In this document: piece by piece, positions 1 through 8,800 of the stretch
Layout: every line of letters starts with the position of its first letter
How positions within the stretch are numbered: position 1 is the stretch's first letter
NCBI GenBank assembly: GCA_020049615.1
Contig: JAIFKN010000116.1
Location: 1-12,398, forward strand
Origin: a bacterium
GTDB lineage: Bacteria > Planctomycetota > UBA11346
DNA: 12,398 nucleotides
Direction: 5' to 3'
The notes under the pieces: model-generated
Databases searched by the model: none
Told to the model about the DNA's origin: nothing
What the model saw: the letters and a program-made list of their open reading frames with translations, nothing else
Program-made: the position numbers and the translations under genes

Positions 1-134
1 TCATCTCCGCGACCCACGACCACAAGATGCTGGCGGTGTCCGACCGCATCGTCTGGATCAAGGGCGGCCAGGTCGACCGGATCAGGCGGGTCAGCGAGAT
101 GAACATCTCGACCGGCTCCATCGGAGGCCACTGA
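1..134 (+). CDS. ABC transporter ATP-binding protein, C-terminal end (partial)
   Basis: Only the last 43 codons are present; the reading frame starts at base 3 and the 5' end lies outside the window. The visible peptide begins ISATHDHKMLAVSDRIVWIKGG, which matches the end of an ABC nucleotide-binding domain: the H-loop histidine in ATHD, then the SDRI.WI..G strand-turn seen in the LolD/MacB group of ATPases. A short tail of about 17 residues follows. Walker A, the signature motif and Walker B would all lie upstream. By family it would power export or lipoprotein/outer-membrane trafficking at the inner membrane. Its TGA overlaps the next ATG by one base (TGATG), and its last codons contain the ribosome binding site of the next gene, so the two are probably co-transcribed. 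The exact subfamily cannot be decided from this fragment. Confidence 0.8.
   Translation, partial: ISATHDHKMLAVSDRIVWIKGGQVDRIRRVSEMNISTGSIGGH
123..127 (+). promoter_or_regulatory. Ribosome binding site of the 134-1963 gene
   Basis: GGAGG lies six bases before the ATG at 134 and inside the final codons of the ABC ATPase gene. It is a near-consensus Shine-Dalgarno site. With the TGATG stop/start overlap it supports the start at 134 and translational coupling. Confidence 0.75.
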
Positions 135-1963
135 TGCGCCAGTTCGCCCTGCTGCCCCTGCTTGCCCTGAGCGGCTGGTGCGGCGCCGCTGAATGGCGGA
201 TCCCAGCTCCGGAGACCACGACCCATCCCGGCGACACGGTGCCAGCGGCCAGTCCGACCAGCTACCCCGATGCGACCGGATTCGCATCGCGCAGCCGGCA
301 GATCGTCGAGGGACTGGCCAAGGAGGATCTGCAGAAGTGGCGCAGCGGCTACTTCAAGAGCGGTGATCCGGGCAAGTACCTGCCCGGTGCGGCGATGGCG
401 AAGCTGATGCTCGATCCCGCCGATGCCATGGCGCGGACCTATCTCAACGACGAACGCAGCCCCAAGGAGCACTACCACTTCGCGGCGGTGAACTGGGCGC
501 GCCTGCTGCCGATCTTCGGCGCCGCAATCGAACCGGCGTCGCTGGAGACCTTCGCCCGGTCGGGCGCGGACTACACCAAGTACCTCGACGGCGGCGGCAC
601 CGAGAATCACAAGACGATGTGGCTGACCAGCAGCCTGGTCCTCCCCGCCTTCATTCCCGGCGAGCGCTTCGGTGGCAAGGCCAAGGCCGAGGTGCTGCCG
701 CAGCAGAAAGCCTGGCTGAAGGGCTATGTGCAGGACCTGTACCGCTACGGCCAGGGCGAATGGGACAGCAGCACGTACCTGATGTTCGGCCTGCATGGCA
801 TGCTCAACATCTACGATTTCTGCCCCGATCCCGAGGCGCGACTGTGGGCGCGGGCAGCGCTCGACTGGTTCGCTGCCGCCTACGCCCTCAAGTACACCGA
901 CGGCGTCTACTGCGCGCCCAACCAGCGCGGCCACGCCTCCGCGCCGGTCAAGACGATCAGCGACCAGAGCGGCTGGCTGTGGTGGGGCAGCGAACGGGCC
1001 GTCGAGGCGGCCGAGGCCGCCGGCTTCCGCTATGCCATGCTGCCGCTGACCTCGGGCTGGCGCCCGAACCGCGTGCTGGGCAACCTCGCCGGCAAGCGGG
1101 TCGCCGGACTGCCGGCGACGCAGCGCAACGCCAAGCCGAACTACTACTTCGGCCAGAAGATCCCGGCGGAGGCCAATGTCTGGCGCGAGACCGTGTATCT
1201 CGACCGCGACTTCAGCCTCGGCTGCCTATGGGCCGGCAACGGCGGCCAATGCACCCGCCTGCAACTGGTCGCCCGCGCCGACGGCGGCGCCCTGACCCTG
1301 ACCGGCGGCTCGCCGGTCGGCCGCAACGATGGCGATGGTTCGATCCAGCGCTGGAAGTACGCCGAGGGCAACGGCCTCTACGACCAGAGCGCGATGCTCG
1401 ACGCCACCCTGGTCTGCCTCACCCGCCTGCCCGACGATGAGCCGATCGACCACGCCTTCGTCGCCATCCCCGCCGGCTGCACGCCGGTCCGGCACGGCGA
1501 CTGGTGGGTGATGCCGGTCGGCCGCGTCCGCGTCGGCGTCCGCGCCCTCGGCGCCGAGGCCGCCATCGGCGAGAGCAGCGTTGATCCGAAGGGCAAGGCC
1601 AAGACGCAGCCGATCTTGCGCCTGCCCGGCCGCCGGATCGGCTTCATCCTCCAGGTCGCCGCCGCCTCGGCGCATGCCGATGATGCCGCCTTCGCCGCCG
1701 CCCTCGCCTCATGTCCGGTCGATCTGTCGCGTCTGGCCGATCAAGCCGTCACCGTCCGCACGCTGTCCGGCAGGACCCTCGGCGTCGCCTGGGGTGAGCA
1801 CGGCGTGCCGACGGTCTCGCTCGATGGCGCCGCCATCGACCAGGCCGGCTGGCCGGTCTATGACGGTCCATTCGTGCGTTGCCGCGACGGGGTGCTGACC
1901 GTCTCCGACGGCAGCGAGTCGTTCACCATCGACGCCACCGGCGACCTCCCGGTCTACCGATGA
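134..1963 (+). CDS. Secreted alpha/alpha-toroid polysaccharide lyase-like protein
   Basis: A 609-residue protein with a Sec signal peptide: Arg3, a hydrophobic core (FALLPLLALSG) and probable cleavage near CGAA-E. The Cys at about 16 is not in a proper lipobox, so a lipoprotein is unlikely. Residues about 60-320 are helical and rich in aromatics, with the segments GGGTENHK (Asn158, His159) and GEWDSSTY (Glu209, Tyr215). An Asn/His plus Tyr arrangement on an alpha/alpha toroid is the usual active-site layout of several polysaccharide lyase families, so these are my candidate catalytic residues. Residues about 340-609 look like beta-sandwich (alternating hydrophobic strands, many Gly/Asp turns). 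The gene sits directly before two GH-A hydrolases and a heparinase-type lyase, which fits uronate-polysaccharide cleavage in the periplasm or outside the cell. I do not recognise a specific PL family; the lyase role is inferred from motifs and context. The start is supported by GGAGG at 123-127. Confidence 0.6.
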   Translation: MRQFALLPLLALSGWCGAAEWRIPAPETTTHPGDTVPAASPTSYPDATGFASRSRQIVEGLAKEDLQKWRSGYFKSGDPGKYLPGAAMAKLMLDPADAMARTYLNDERSPKEHYHFAAVNWARLLPIFGAAIEPASLETFARSGADYTKYLDGGGTENHKTMWLTSSLVLPAFIPGERFGGKAKAEVLPQQKAWLKGYVQDLYRYGQGEWDSSTYLMFGLHGMLNIYDFCPDPEARLWARAALDWFAAAYALKYTDGVYCAPNQRGHASAPVKTISDQSGWLWWGSERAVEAAEAAGFRYAMLPLTSGWRPNRVLGNLAGKRVAGLPATQRNAKPNYYFGQKIPAEANVWRETVYLDRDFSLGCLWAGNGGQCTRLQLVARADGGALTLTGGSPVGRNDGDGSIQRWKYAEGNGLYDQSAMLDATLVCLTRLPDDEPIDHAFVAIPAGCTPVRHGDWWVMPVGRVRVGVRALGAEAAIGESSVDPKGKAKTQPILRLPGRRIGFILQVAAASAHADDAAFAAALASCPVDLSRLADQAVTVRTLSGRTLGVAWGEHGVPTVSLDGAAIDQAGWPVYDGPFVRCRDGVLTVSDGSESFTIDATGDLPVYR

Positions 1964-3744
1964 TCACCGTCACCGGTCGCCAGCTGGCCGTCAACGGCGC
2001 CGCCGAGGTGCCGATCGGTTTGTTCGGCGTGCACGCCACCAAGCTCGATGCTGCACGCATCGCCGACTGGGGCATCGCATCGGAACGCCTGATCCACAAG
2101 CAGCCGAGCGGCGTGCCGCTGCGGCCGGAACAGGTGCAGCCGGGACTCGTCCACCTGGTCGAGTGCCTGTACGACCGCTACCAGCCGGCGCTGGTGCTGA
2201 CCGATCCGGAGTGGGAGCGCAGTCTCGCCGAGCTCGGCCGCCGTTACGGCGAGCACGCGCGCGCCACCGGCCGGACGCATCTGCTCGAATTCTGGAACGA
2301 ACCGTATCTCAACTGGTCGTGCAAGCCGGCGGTCAACTACGACGGCCGCCACTACGATCTCGCCGGCGCGGCCGAGGGCGCGCCGGTGACGCTGCGCGGC
2401 CAGGCCACCGAGCATCTGGTGTGGAAGCGCGGCCTGCTCGGCCACGACGCCGAGACCGGCGAGGTCAACCACGTCTTCGCCGGCTATGCCCCCCGCGGCC
2501 TGAAGGCCGGCGACACCTTCCCCATCCGCGGCCGCACCTACGTCATGCGCGAGGTGTGGATGGCGCACGACCCGACCCAGGAGTTCTACTGGGCCGGGCA
2601 GCAGAACAGCCTGTGGTACCGCCGCATGTACCGTGTCTTCGCCGAGTCGCTGAAACGAGCGAATCCCGACGTGACCCTGGCCGGCGGCTGGGGTTTCAAC
2701 CTGTGGAACGAGGGGTGGGCCTGCTGGGAACGCCTGGTCCGGCCGCTGCTTGATGACTGCCTGCCGCTGATGGACGCCGTGCACGAGCACCACTACGGTG
2801 GCGATACCCGGCTGGTGGCGGCGTCCTATGAGGTCGCCACCGCCTATACCGACGCGCGCGGCCGACGACTGCAGTTCTGGAACACCGAGGCCGGCGGCCA
2901 GCTCGACCCGCAGCAGCCCGACACGCCGACCTCCGGCCACCAGGGCAGCCCGCTGCAGCAGGCGGTGGGTTCGATGACCTACATGCTGCGCGACATCGTG
3001 CATCTGCTCGACGTCTGCCCGGACAAGGCCAGGGCCCGCGCTGCCCACCAGGCTGAGCTCAACGGCGGCGACGAATTCGCCTTCCGCCTGCTCAAGCCGC
3101 TGCGCGGCCGGCTGATCGAGGTGCGCGGCGGCGATGCGACGCGCTGGTGCGTCGCCAGCCTCGACGGCCCGACGCTGGCCGTGGTCTGCTTCAATGATGG
3201 ACGCGAGGATGCCGAGGTCCCGCTGCGGATCGCGGCGCCGGCCGGAACCAGGCTGGTCGCCGGCCGCATCCTCGGCGTGCGCCCGCGCGCCGACGGCCAG
3301 GGCCTCGAATTGACCGATGAGCCGTGGCCGATCGACGGCGCACTCAGCGTCGCCGTGCCGGCCAAGGGTGCGCGGACGCTGGTCCTCACCCTCGATGCCG
3401 CACCGGCCGCGCTCCCGCTCACCGCCGTCGAGCAGCATTTCGCGCATGGCGTCCTCGCCACCGTCGCTCCGGGCGCCGAACTGACGCGCACCATCAGCCT
3501 GCCGGCCGCCGCGCTGGCCGGCGCGGTACGGGCCCGGCTCAAGCTGGTCCTCGCCGATCAGGACGTGGACTGCCGTCTGAGCGTCAACGGTCACGCCGTC
3601 CCCCTGCCGCCCGCCGGCACCTGGACGGCGCGGGTTGATCTCGACCCGGCCCTGCTGAGCACAGAGACCCGCCTGGTCTTCTCCGCCGGCCCGCGTCCGC
3701 TGCGCGTGCTCATGGCCAGCGTCGAGCTCATCACCGAGCCTTGA
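1960..3744 (+). CDS. Clan GH-A glycoside hydrolase, no signal peptide (paralogue A)
   Basis: 594 residues from the ATG at 1960. That ATG overlaps the previous stop as ATGA, which favours it over an ATG 81 bases upstream whose extra residues are Arg/His-rich out-of-frame readthrough of the previous gene. The N-terminal (beta/alpha)8 barrel, about 15-340, carries EFWNEPYLNW, with Glu114 as the predicted acid/base after strand 4, and FWNTEAGG, with Glu310 as the predicted nucleophile after strand 7. HEHHYGGD (275-282) is probably substrate-binding. The NEP and late-Glu pair is the hallmark of retaining clan GH-A enzymes. The C-terminal third is beta-sandwich-like, giving the barrel-plus-sandwich layout found in families such as GH39 and GH86. 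The N-terminus (MITVTGRQLAVNG) has no export signal, so the protein should stay in the cytoplasm unless it is exported with a partner. It is paralogous along its whole length to the 3834-5825 product. The substrate is unknown; a uronic-acid oligosaccharide is plausible from the neighbours. Confidence 0.75.
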   Translation: MITVTGRQLAVNGAAEVPIGLFGVHATKLDAARIADWGIASERLIHKQPSGVPLRPEQVQPGLVHLVECLYDRYQPALVLTDPEWERSLAELGRRYGEHARATGRTHLLEFWNEPYLNWSCKPAVNYDGRHYDLAGAAEGAPVTLRGQATEHLVWKRGLLGHDAETGEVNHVFAGYAPRGLKAGDTFPIRGRTYVMREVWMAHDPTQEFYWAGQQNSLWYRRMYRVFAESLKRANPDVTLAGGWGFNLWNEGWACWERLVRPLLDDCLPLMDAVHEHHYGGDTRLVAASYEVATAYTDARGRRLQFWNTEAGGQLDPQQPDTPTSGHQGSPLQQAVGSMTYMLRDIVHLLDVCPDKARARAAHQAELNGGDEFAFRLLKPLRGRLIEVRGGDATRWCVASLDGPTLAVVCFNDGREDAEVPLRIAAPAGTRLVAGRILGVRPRADGQGLELTDEPWPIDGALSVAVPAKGARTLVLTLDAAPAALPLTAVEQHFAHGVLATVAPGAELTRTISLPAAALAGAVRARLKLVLADQDVDCRLSVNGHAVPLPPAGTWTARVDLDPALLSTETRLVFSAGPRPLRVLMASVELITEP

Positions 3745-3823
3745 TAGCGCGCCAGCGCAATCGGACCACGCTCCAGGACAATCGCCCCGGCGTCACAAGC
3801 ATCGTAGCCACTCGTATCCTGTC

Positions 3824-3827
3824 AGGG
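3824..3827 (+). promoter_or_regulatory. Ribosome binding site of the 3834-5825 gene
   Basis: AGGG lies six bases before the ATG at 3834, in the 89-base gap between the two hydrolase genes. It fixes the start at the methionine that opens a signal peptide. An in-frame ATG at 3741 would add 31 unlike residues and hide that signal. I see no convincing -35/-10 pair in the gap. Confidence 0.6.
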
Positions 3828-3833
3828 ATTCCC

Positions 3834-5825
3834 ATGTCAGCGATCCGCCCACTCCTGCCGGCCCTGCTGCTCGGCGCCCTGGCCGCTGGCGAACCGGTCC
3901 GCGTCGCGATCGAGGGCGTCGGCCTGTCACTGAACGGCGTCGACAGCGTGCCGCGTGGCCTGTTCGGGGTGCACAACGCGCCGCTGACCGAGGCGCAGGC
4001 CGCCGAATGGGGCATCGACAGCGTACGGGTGATCAACCGCTCCCCAGGCAAGCCAATGGTCGCCGATGGGATCGTCACCACCGTCGGAGCCGATGGCAAG
4101 CCGCGCAGTTCGGGCTATCCAGCCTCGATCGGGCCGTTCGTCGAGTGCCTCTACGATCGCTACCAGCCAGCGCTGCAACTGACCCGCGCCGACTGGCGCA
4201 ACCACCTCGCCGCGCTGGGCCGCAGCTACGGCGAGCAGACCCGCGCCACCGGCAAGCACCATCTGATCGAGTTCTGGAACGAGCCCTACCTCAACTGGGC
4301 GACGCAGCCTGGTGTCAGCTATCTCGGCAGCTGGTATGACGAGAGCGCCGCCGAGGCCGGCAAGCCGATGAGCCTGAAGGTCACCGGCGAGGTCGCCCCC
4401 GGACTGGTCTGGGACCGCCGCATCTTCGCCGCCATCGTACCGTCGAACGGCCAGATCGACGCCGTCTCCACCGGCCGGATCCCGCGTGAGGGCAAGGCCG
4501 GCCAGACGGTAAAACTACGCTACTCCTCGCAGAGCATCACCCTGGAGGAGGGTGCGACCGTCGTCTTCCCCAACTTCGGCCCACGCATCTTGCGCCAGGT
4601 GTGGATCGGCAAGGACACCGAGCAGAAGCACTACTGGTCGGGACCGTACAACCGTCAACTGTACATCGAGATGTACCGGGCTTTCGCTGAAGCGCTGAAG
4701 CAGGCCGATCCCCAGGTCGAGGTCGCCGCCGGCTGGGGCATCAACCTGTTCAACGAGGGTTGGGACACCTGGCATCTGCTGTATCGGCCCACCATCGACG
4801 CCTTGCATCCTTGGATGGACGGCCTGCATGAGCACCACTACGGCGGCGATACCCGCGTGGTCGCGGCGTCCTATGAGGTCGCGTACGCCTATGCCCTGGG
4901 CAAGCACGGCAAGCGGCTGCGCTTCTGGAACACCGAAGCCGGCGGCCACCTGGATCCAGAGCAGCCCGGAAACGCCAAGTCGGCCAACGAGGGCACCCCG
5001 CTGCTGCGCGCCACCGCCGCCATGACCTACCTGCTGCGCGACGTCATCCACCTGATCGCGCGCTGCCCGGACAAGGCCTATACCCGCGCCGCCCACCACC
5101 CGCAGGAGAACGGTGGGGACTTCATCGCCTTCCAGATGCTCAAGCCATTGCGTGGGCGCCTGCTGCAAACGACGTCGTCGGCCCAGGACCTGTGGACGGT
5201 GGCCAGCCTCGCCGATGACCGCCTGGTGGTTGCGCTGTTCAACGACCGGCGCGAGGCGCGTCAGATCAACCTCGCGGTGCAGGCTCCGACCGGCCGGCGA
5301 CTGGCCGGGGCACAGCGGCTCGGGCATCGTACCGCCACCCGCACCAAGGCCGATGGCACCAACGAGGATATCCTCGCCTTCCGGCAGGACGTTCTCCCTA
5401 TCGCACCGGGTGCCGCCTGGCAGGGGCGGATCGACATCGGTGGCACCGCTGCCACCGTCATCGTCTTCGACCTGGAGGGGAGTGGGCGCCAGCTGCCGCT
5501 CAGCGCCTGGACCCAGCACGTCTCCGGCGAGGTGCTGCTGACCGCCGCCCCCGGCGTCCCGGCTGCCACCAGCATCGCCATCCCCGGAGCGGCCCTGCGC
5601 GCCGCGAGTGCGGCCAGGCTGCGCTTGGTCGTCTCCCCACCCGTCTCGCGACTGCGTTGCTCGTTCAATGGCGCCCCGATCGAACTGCCCGACGACGGGG
5701 CCTGGATCGTCGATGTGCCGCTGGGTCGGGATCGTCTCACTGAACAGAACGCGCTGCAGTTCACCACCGCCGGAGACTCGCCGGTGACCATCGCCTCCGC
5801 CAGCCTCTGGCTCCAGCATCCATGA
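3834..5825 (+). CDS. Secreted clan GH-A glycoside hydrolase (paralogue B)
   Basis: 663 residues. A signal peptide (Arg5, then LLPALLLGALAA, cleavage near LAA-GEP) predicts export. The mature protein aligns throughout with the 1960-3744 product: PxGLFGVH near the start, CLYDRYQPAL, then EFWNEPYLNW (predicted acid/base Glu150), HEHHYGGDTR, and FWNTEAGG (predicted nucleophile Glu368). After these come a conserved M.Y.LRD, CPDKA, NGGD and LKPLRGRL block and a C-terminal beta-sandwich region. Relative to the paralogue it has about 17 extra residues inside a beta-rich insertion near residues 225-250, and a longer loop near 75-98. Both differences could alter the substrate cleft. The pair of Glu residues supports a retaining mechanism. 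The gene follows its paralogue by 89 bases and overlaps the heparinase-type gene by ATGA, so it is probably in the same operon. The GH family and substrate are not identified. Confidence 0.78.
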   Translation: MSAIRPLLPALLLGALAAGEPVRVAIEGVGLSLNGVDSVPRGLFGVHNAPLTEAQAAEWGIDSVRVINRSPGKPMVADGIVTTVGADGKPRSSGYPASIGPFVECLYDRYQPALQLTRADWRNHLAALGRSYGEQTRATGKHHLIEFWNEPYLNWATQPGVSYLGSWYDESAAEAGKPMSLKVTGEVAPGLVWDRRIFAAIVPSNGQIDAVSTGRIPREGKAGQTVKLRYSSQSITLEEGATVVFPNFGPRILRQVWIGKDTEQKHYWSGPYNRQLYIEMYRAFAEALKQADPQVEVAAGWGINLFNEGWDTWHLLYRPTIDALHPWMDGLHEHHYGGDTRVVAASYEVAYAYALGKHGKRLRFWNTEAGGHLDPEQPGNAKSANEGTPLLRATAAMTYLLRDVIHLIARCPDKAYTRAAHHPQENGGDFIAFQMLKPLRGRLLQTTSSAQDLWTVASLADDRLVVALFNDRREARQINLAVQAPTGRRLAGAQRLGHRTATRTKADGTNEDILAFRQDVLPIAPGAAWQGRIDIGGTAATVIVFDLEGSGRQLPLSAWTQHVSGEVLLTAAPGVPAATSIAIPGAALRAASAARLRLVVSPPVSRLRCSFNGAPIELPDDGAWIVDVPLGRDRLTEQNALQFTTAGDSPVTIASASLWLQHP

Positions 5826-8800
5826 ACGGAGCCGCCGTGCGTGCCATCCTAGCTCTCGCCGCCTCCCTCGCCCTGCACGGAGCCGAAACACGGACGATCC
5901 CGAACGTCCTCGGCCAGGACTGGCCGTGGGAACTGGTCTCGATGGATTTCACGCCCGGCGCGGTCAAGGCCGACTGGGTGGCGACGATCGAGGGCGTCGA
6001 CGGCCCGCGGCCGATCCAGCTCGAAGCGGTGCAGGTCGATGGCAAGCCGATGGAACGGGTGTGGTTCATCGCCACCGTCGGCGCCAAGCAGGTCAAGGCC
6101 GATGTCACCTTCGCGCCCGGCTCTGCGGCTGCCACCCTGGCGCTGCGCAACGAGGCCGGCTTCACCATCGTCGACAACGGCGTCGCCGAACTGCGGCTCA
6201 ACCTCGCCTCGCCTGCCGCCGGTACGCCGTTCGAACGCACGCCGCACTGGCTCGGCGGCCTACGGGTGAAGGGCGAGAAGGCCTGGGACGCGCGAGCGGT
6301 GTTCTCGGGCACCTCCGCGGTGGCCACGGTGGCGGCGCAGCAGGTCGCCGCCGGACCGGTGTTCGCCGAGTGGCGCCTGACCTACGAATTCGCCGACGCC
6401 AAGGCGGACGGCACCGTCGAAGCCGTGCCGCTGATGCTCGGCAAGCATAGTTTCCGCTTCGCACCCAACCGCATCCCCCGCGAGGTGATTCCGAAGCAGG
6501 AACGGCGTTACGAAGTGGGCGTGCGCATCACCGCTGGCGATCCGTGGATCGAAGTGGTGGAACGCTACCGCCTGCCGCGCGATCCGGCGGTGAAGGACTG
6601 GGGCATCCACCAGACCATGCTCACCATCGGCACCCCCGCCAAGGACGATGCGCCGGTGCCCGGCTTCACCGCAGGCGACAGCCAGACGCACGACACGGTG
6701 CTGTGGATGCGCTGGTTCGAATACGACGCGTTCGGCGGGAACACCCGCCAGTTGGCCGACCCGGCACAGCCACGTCCGGCGCAGAAGGGCCGTCCCTTCG
6801 CCCAGATGCGCGCCCGCTGGTCGCAGGGCCCGGCCGGGACCCAGGACGTCATCATGACCAGCGGCGGAGACACCGCTCTGACGGTGGCAGACATGCGCCG
6901 CCGGGTCGAGGATCGTCTCAATCACGTGCGCAAGGAGGCGGAGAAGCCGGCGGACAAGCGAGGGAAAGGCAAGGAATTCGTCCCGGCCATCGCACAGGCT
7001 GCGGCCCTGCTGGCCGGTGCCCCCGGCGAGGATGACGCCGCACGCACCGCTCTGGCCGAGGCTTCCAAGCTGCTCGGCATCGGCATGCCCGCCGGCATCG
7101 GCTACCGTCCGGATGCGCCGGCCATCGGCCTCATCGCCGCCTACCCGTCGAAATGGGTCGGACCCTACGCCGGCACCATCATGATGCAGGCCTGGGACCG
7201 GTCCCGTGGCGTCTTCCGCATCCCGCTGCTCGACGGGGACAAGGATCTGGCCAGCAATCAACCCATCCACTACGGAGGACGCTGCTACGCCCTCGTCGCC
7301 GGCCGGCGTGACCGTTTCGACAGCACCGGCAAGATCGAATCATTGATCCGCCGGCACAGCGACTGGACGCTGACCGCCCAGGTCAACCGTTACCAACTCG
7401 ATCGTGCCGCCCAGGGCAAGCCCAAGGGTGCACCGAATCCGGCGATGTACCTGAACAAGCGCTACCAGTGCGACGACGTCAACCCGACCAACTACGGCAA
7501 CCGCCGCATGGTCAATGACGGCTTCGCCAAGAATCTCGACCAGGGCGCCGCATTCGGCCCAAACCAGGTCGCAGCCGGCTACATCTATTGCGACCTCGAC
7601 GCCTGGCCGGGCTGGCACAGCGGCTGGGGCCCGGGCAACCCGAACTTCCACACCGACAAGTACATGGCCGCGATCTACGCCGCCGTGACCATGCGCGACC
7701 ATCCGCACGCCAAGGACTGGCTGGCCTTCGGCCGTAGCTGCCTCGACGAAGATCTGTCCAAGGTGTTCCTGCCGCCGGACGGCGTCGGCAGCGAATGTCC
7801 CGGATATTCCGGCTACTCGCTCGGCCTGCAGGCCGAGGTCAGCAAGGCGATCTTCGCAGCGGGACTGGGCAATCCGTTGTTCGAGAACCCGCTGGTGGCC
7901 AAGAGCATCACCTGGCACCGCAAACTGCTCACGCCGTTCGACCGCCGCCTCGGCCTGCGCCACGAGGCGCCGATCGGCGACACGCACCGCTGGACATCCG
8001 GCCTCGCCTTCGACCACCTGCTGCCCTTCTACGAGCAGGCAGCGCCCGCCGTGGCCGAGGAACTGCGCCTGGCCCACCGCCTGACCAAGGACAAGCAACC
8101 CGGCGGATCGGGGGCCGAGAAGCTCGACTGGTCGAGCCAGGCGTTCAAGGGCTTCGGCGCCATCCTGCGCCACGCCTTCGGCACGCCGCAAGAGTCGTTC
8201 CTGGCGCTGAAGTCCGGGTCGACCGGTGGCCATTACCACAACGACGACCAGACCTTCCACTGGTACCACCGCGGCACGCCGGTGGTCCTCGACTACAACT
8301 GCAGCTACCACCCGCGCGGCGACCACGCCGGACTGCACAACGGCATCACCCTCGGCATCGAGGGAAAGGTGCCCAACAACGCCCGCAATACCGAGGTCGC
8401 AGCGATGGAGCAGCCCTTCGGACCCGCCGACGTGGTGCGCACAGCCTTCGCCGCGAACGCCGATGTGGTGGTCGCCGACCGGCGCATCCACGCCCTGAGC
8501 CTCAGCCCGCTCGACCCGCATGACGGGGAGTTCAACCGCGACTACCCCAGCCGGAAGGTCGACGCCCACCACCGCCGCCTGCTGCTGCTGGCCAAGCACG
8601 CCAAGCCCGAGCCCTTCTCCGACTATCTCGTCCTGCGCGACGAGATCCGCACCGATCTGCCGCAGCAGGTCAACCTGCACGTACTGGCGCGCAGCGCGCG
8701 GATCGACGGCGACCGCGTGTGGCTATCGGGCCAATGGGACCAGGACATCCTCGTGCAGGTGGTCGAGGCGACCGAGGCCAAGCTGGAGATACGGCATTGG

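Noticed and set aside
134..196. Lipoprotein signal in the first lyase-like protein
   Set aside because: SGWC does not match the lipobox; Trp before the Cys argues for ordinary signal peptidase I cleavage.
1879..1959. Upstream in-frame extension of the first GH-A gene
   Set aside because: The added residues are Arg/His-rich and are the +1 reading of the preceding gene; the ATGA junction at 1960 is the better start.
1954..3594. Long open frame on the minus strand opposite the first GH-A gene
   Set aside because: It mirrors a GC-rich coding gene with clear catalytic motifs; its own translation is low-complexity Ala/Gly/Arg with no recognisable domain.
4735..4770. FNEGW as the GH-A acid/base motif
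   Set aside because: A second Glu motif occurs in both paralogues, but the EFWNEP motif fits the strand-4 consensus of the clan better.
4515..5891. Long minus-strand open frame opposite the second GH-A gene
   Set aside because: Antisense shadow of a high-GC gene; composition is Gly/Arg-rich and no motif is seen.
7340..8680. 446-codon minus-strand open frame opposite the large lyase
   Set aside because: Its translation is Val/Ala/Gly-rich without domains, while the + strand carries the heparinase signature.
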